NCBI GenBank assembly: GCA_001790855.1
Contig: MGDH01000009.1
Location: forward strand, 1-51,793
Length of the DNA: 51,793 nt
Direction: 5' to 3'
Source of the DNA: Candidatus Schekmanbacteria bacterium RIFCSPLOWO2_02_FULL_38_14
GTDB lineage: Bacteria > Schekmanbacteria > GWA2-38-11
Part shown: piece after piece, positions 51,743 through 51,793 of the stretch
Layout: each line of letters opens with the position of its first letter
Numbering within the stretch: position 1 is the first letter of the stretch
The notes under the pieces: generated by a model
Seen by the model: the letters and a program-made list of their open reading frames with translations, nothing else
Told to the model about the DNA's origin: nothing
Database searches by the model: none
Program-made: the position numbers and the translations under genes

Positions 51743-51793
51743 GTAGAAATACACCTTCAGGTGTGTTGTAGGGGCGAGTCGGTGACTCGCCCT
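51743..51793 (+). repeat. Related GTAGAAATACACC repeat, cut by the window end
   Basis: GTAGAAATACACC, TTCA and GGTGTGTTGTAGGGGCGAG followed by a GGCGAGTC/GACTCGCC hairpin. The first half follows the plan of the GTAGAAACAGACC family with compensatory stem changes; the second half belongs to another palindrome. Confidence 0.65.

Overview
The window is about 51.8 kb of AT-rich (I estimate high-30s % GC) chromosome from a Gram-negative bacterium. Kdo and Lpt genes (kdsD, kdsC, lptC, lptA, lptB) imply a lipopolysaccharide outer membrane. RNase Y, an HPr kinase/PTS-Man module, MglA, GH57 and a periplasmic nitrite oxidoreductase-type enzyme together point away from model Proteobacteria and towards a deep-branching lineage such as Candidatus Schekmanbacteria, NC10 or Nitrospirota-like groups, or deep Deltaproteobacteria. 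That placement is inference; no 16S rRNA is present.

Left block (0.15-21.6 kb, almost all + strand) is housekeeping: zapB-like/zapA, a probable 6S RNA, 5-formyltetrahydrofolate cyclo-ligase, rny, a convergent mglA, birA, then a tightly overlapping envelope/regulatory run kdsD-kdsC-lptC-lptA-lptB-rpoN-hpf-ptsN-hprK, a mannose-type PTS (IIA, IIB, GH57 glucanotransferase, IIC, IID, HPr, but no Enzyme I), and rpmI-rplT-pheS-pheT.

Middle block (21.7-45.4 kb) is accessory. It opens with a tungsten-type aldehyde ferredoxin oxidoreductase and repeat-rich debris with a dead receiver-domain fragment, a 55-aa membrane protein under a strong palindromic operator, a membrane-anchored Mrr-like protein and a DUF4258/DUF2283 pair. 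Then comes a roughly 15.7-kb minus-strand respiratory locus, in transcription order: Rrf2-type Fe-S regulator, Rieske protein, b6-type cytochrome b, an octaheme membrane-anchored cytochrome c, a four-cluster polyferredoxin, an unrecognised HExxH/zinc-ribbon protein, a second four-cluster ferredoxin, a Tat-exported NxrA-type molybdoenzyme, NxrB, a TorD/NarJ-type chaperone, a gamma subunit fused to two cytochrome c domains, and a cupredoxin. The obvious reading is an electron path between quinones and a periplasmic nitrate/nitrite enzyme through an unusual Rieske/cytochrome b/octaheme complex. Its right edge holds a decayed hemW and a 1000-aa hybrid histidine kinase, bracketed by a diverged direct repeat of the rrf2 promoter.

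Right block (45.5-51.8 kb, + strand) returns to housekeeping: galU, hsp20, lon, yceD-rpmF-plsX and a tRNA-CAU (elongator Met). Several families of short palindromic repeats occupy intergenic gaps, are densest around the respiratory locus, and in places supply stop codons or the C-terminal codons of genes. Most gene assignments rest on motifs read directly; substrate and direction of the respiratory enzyme are inference.
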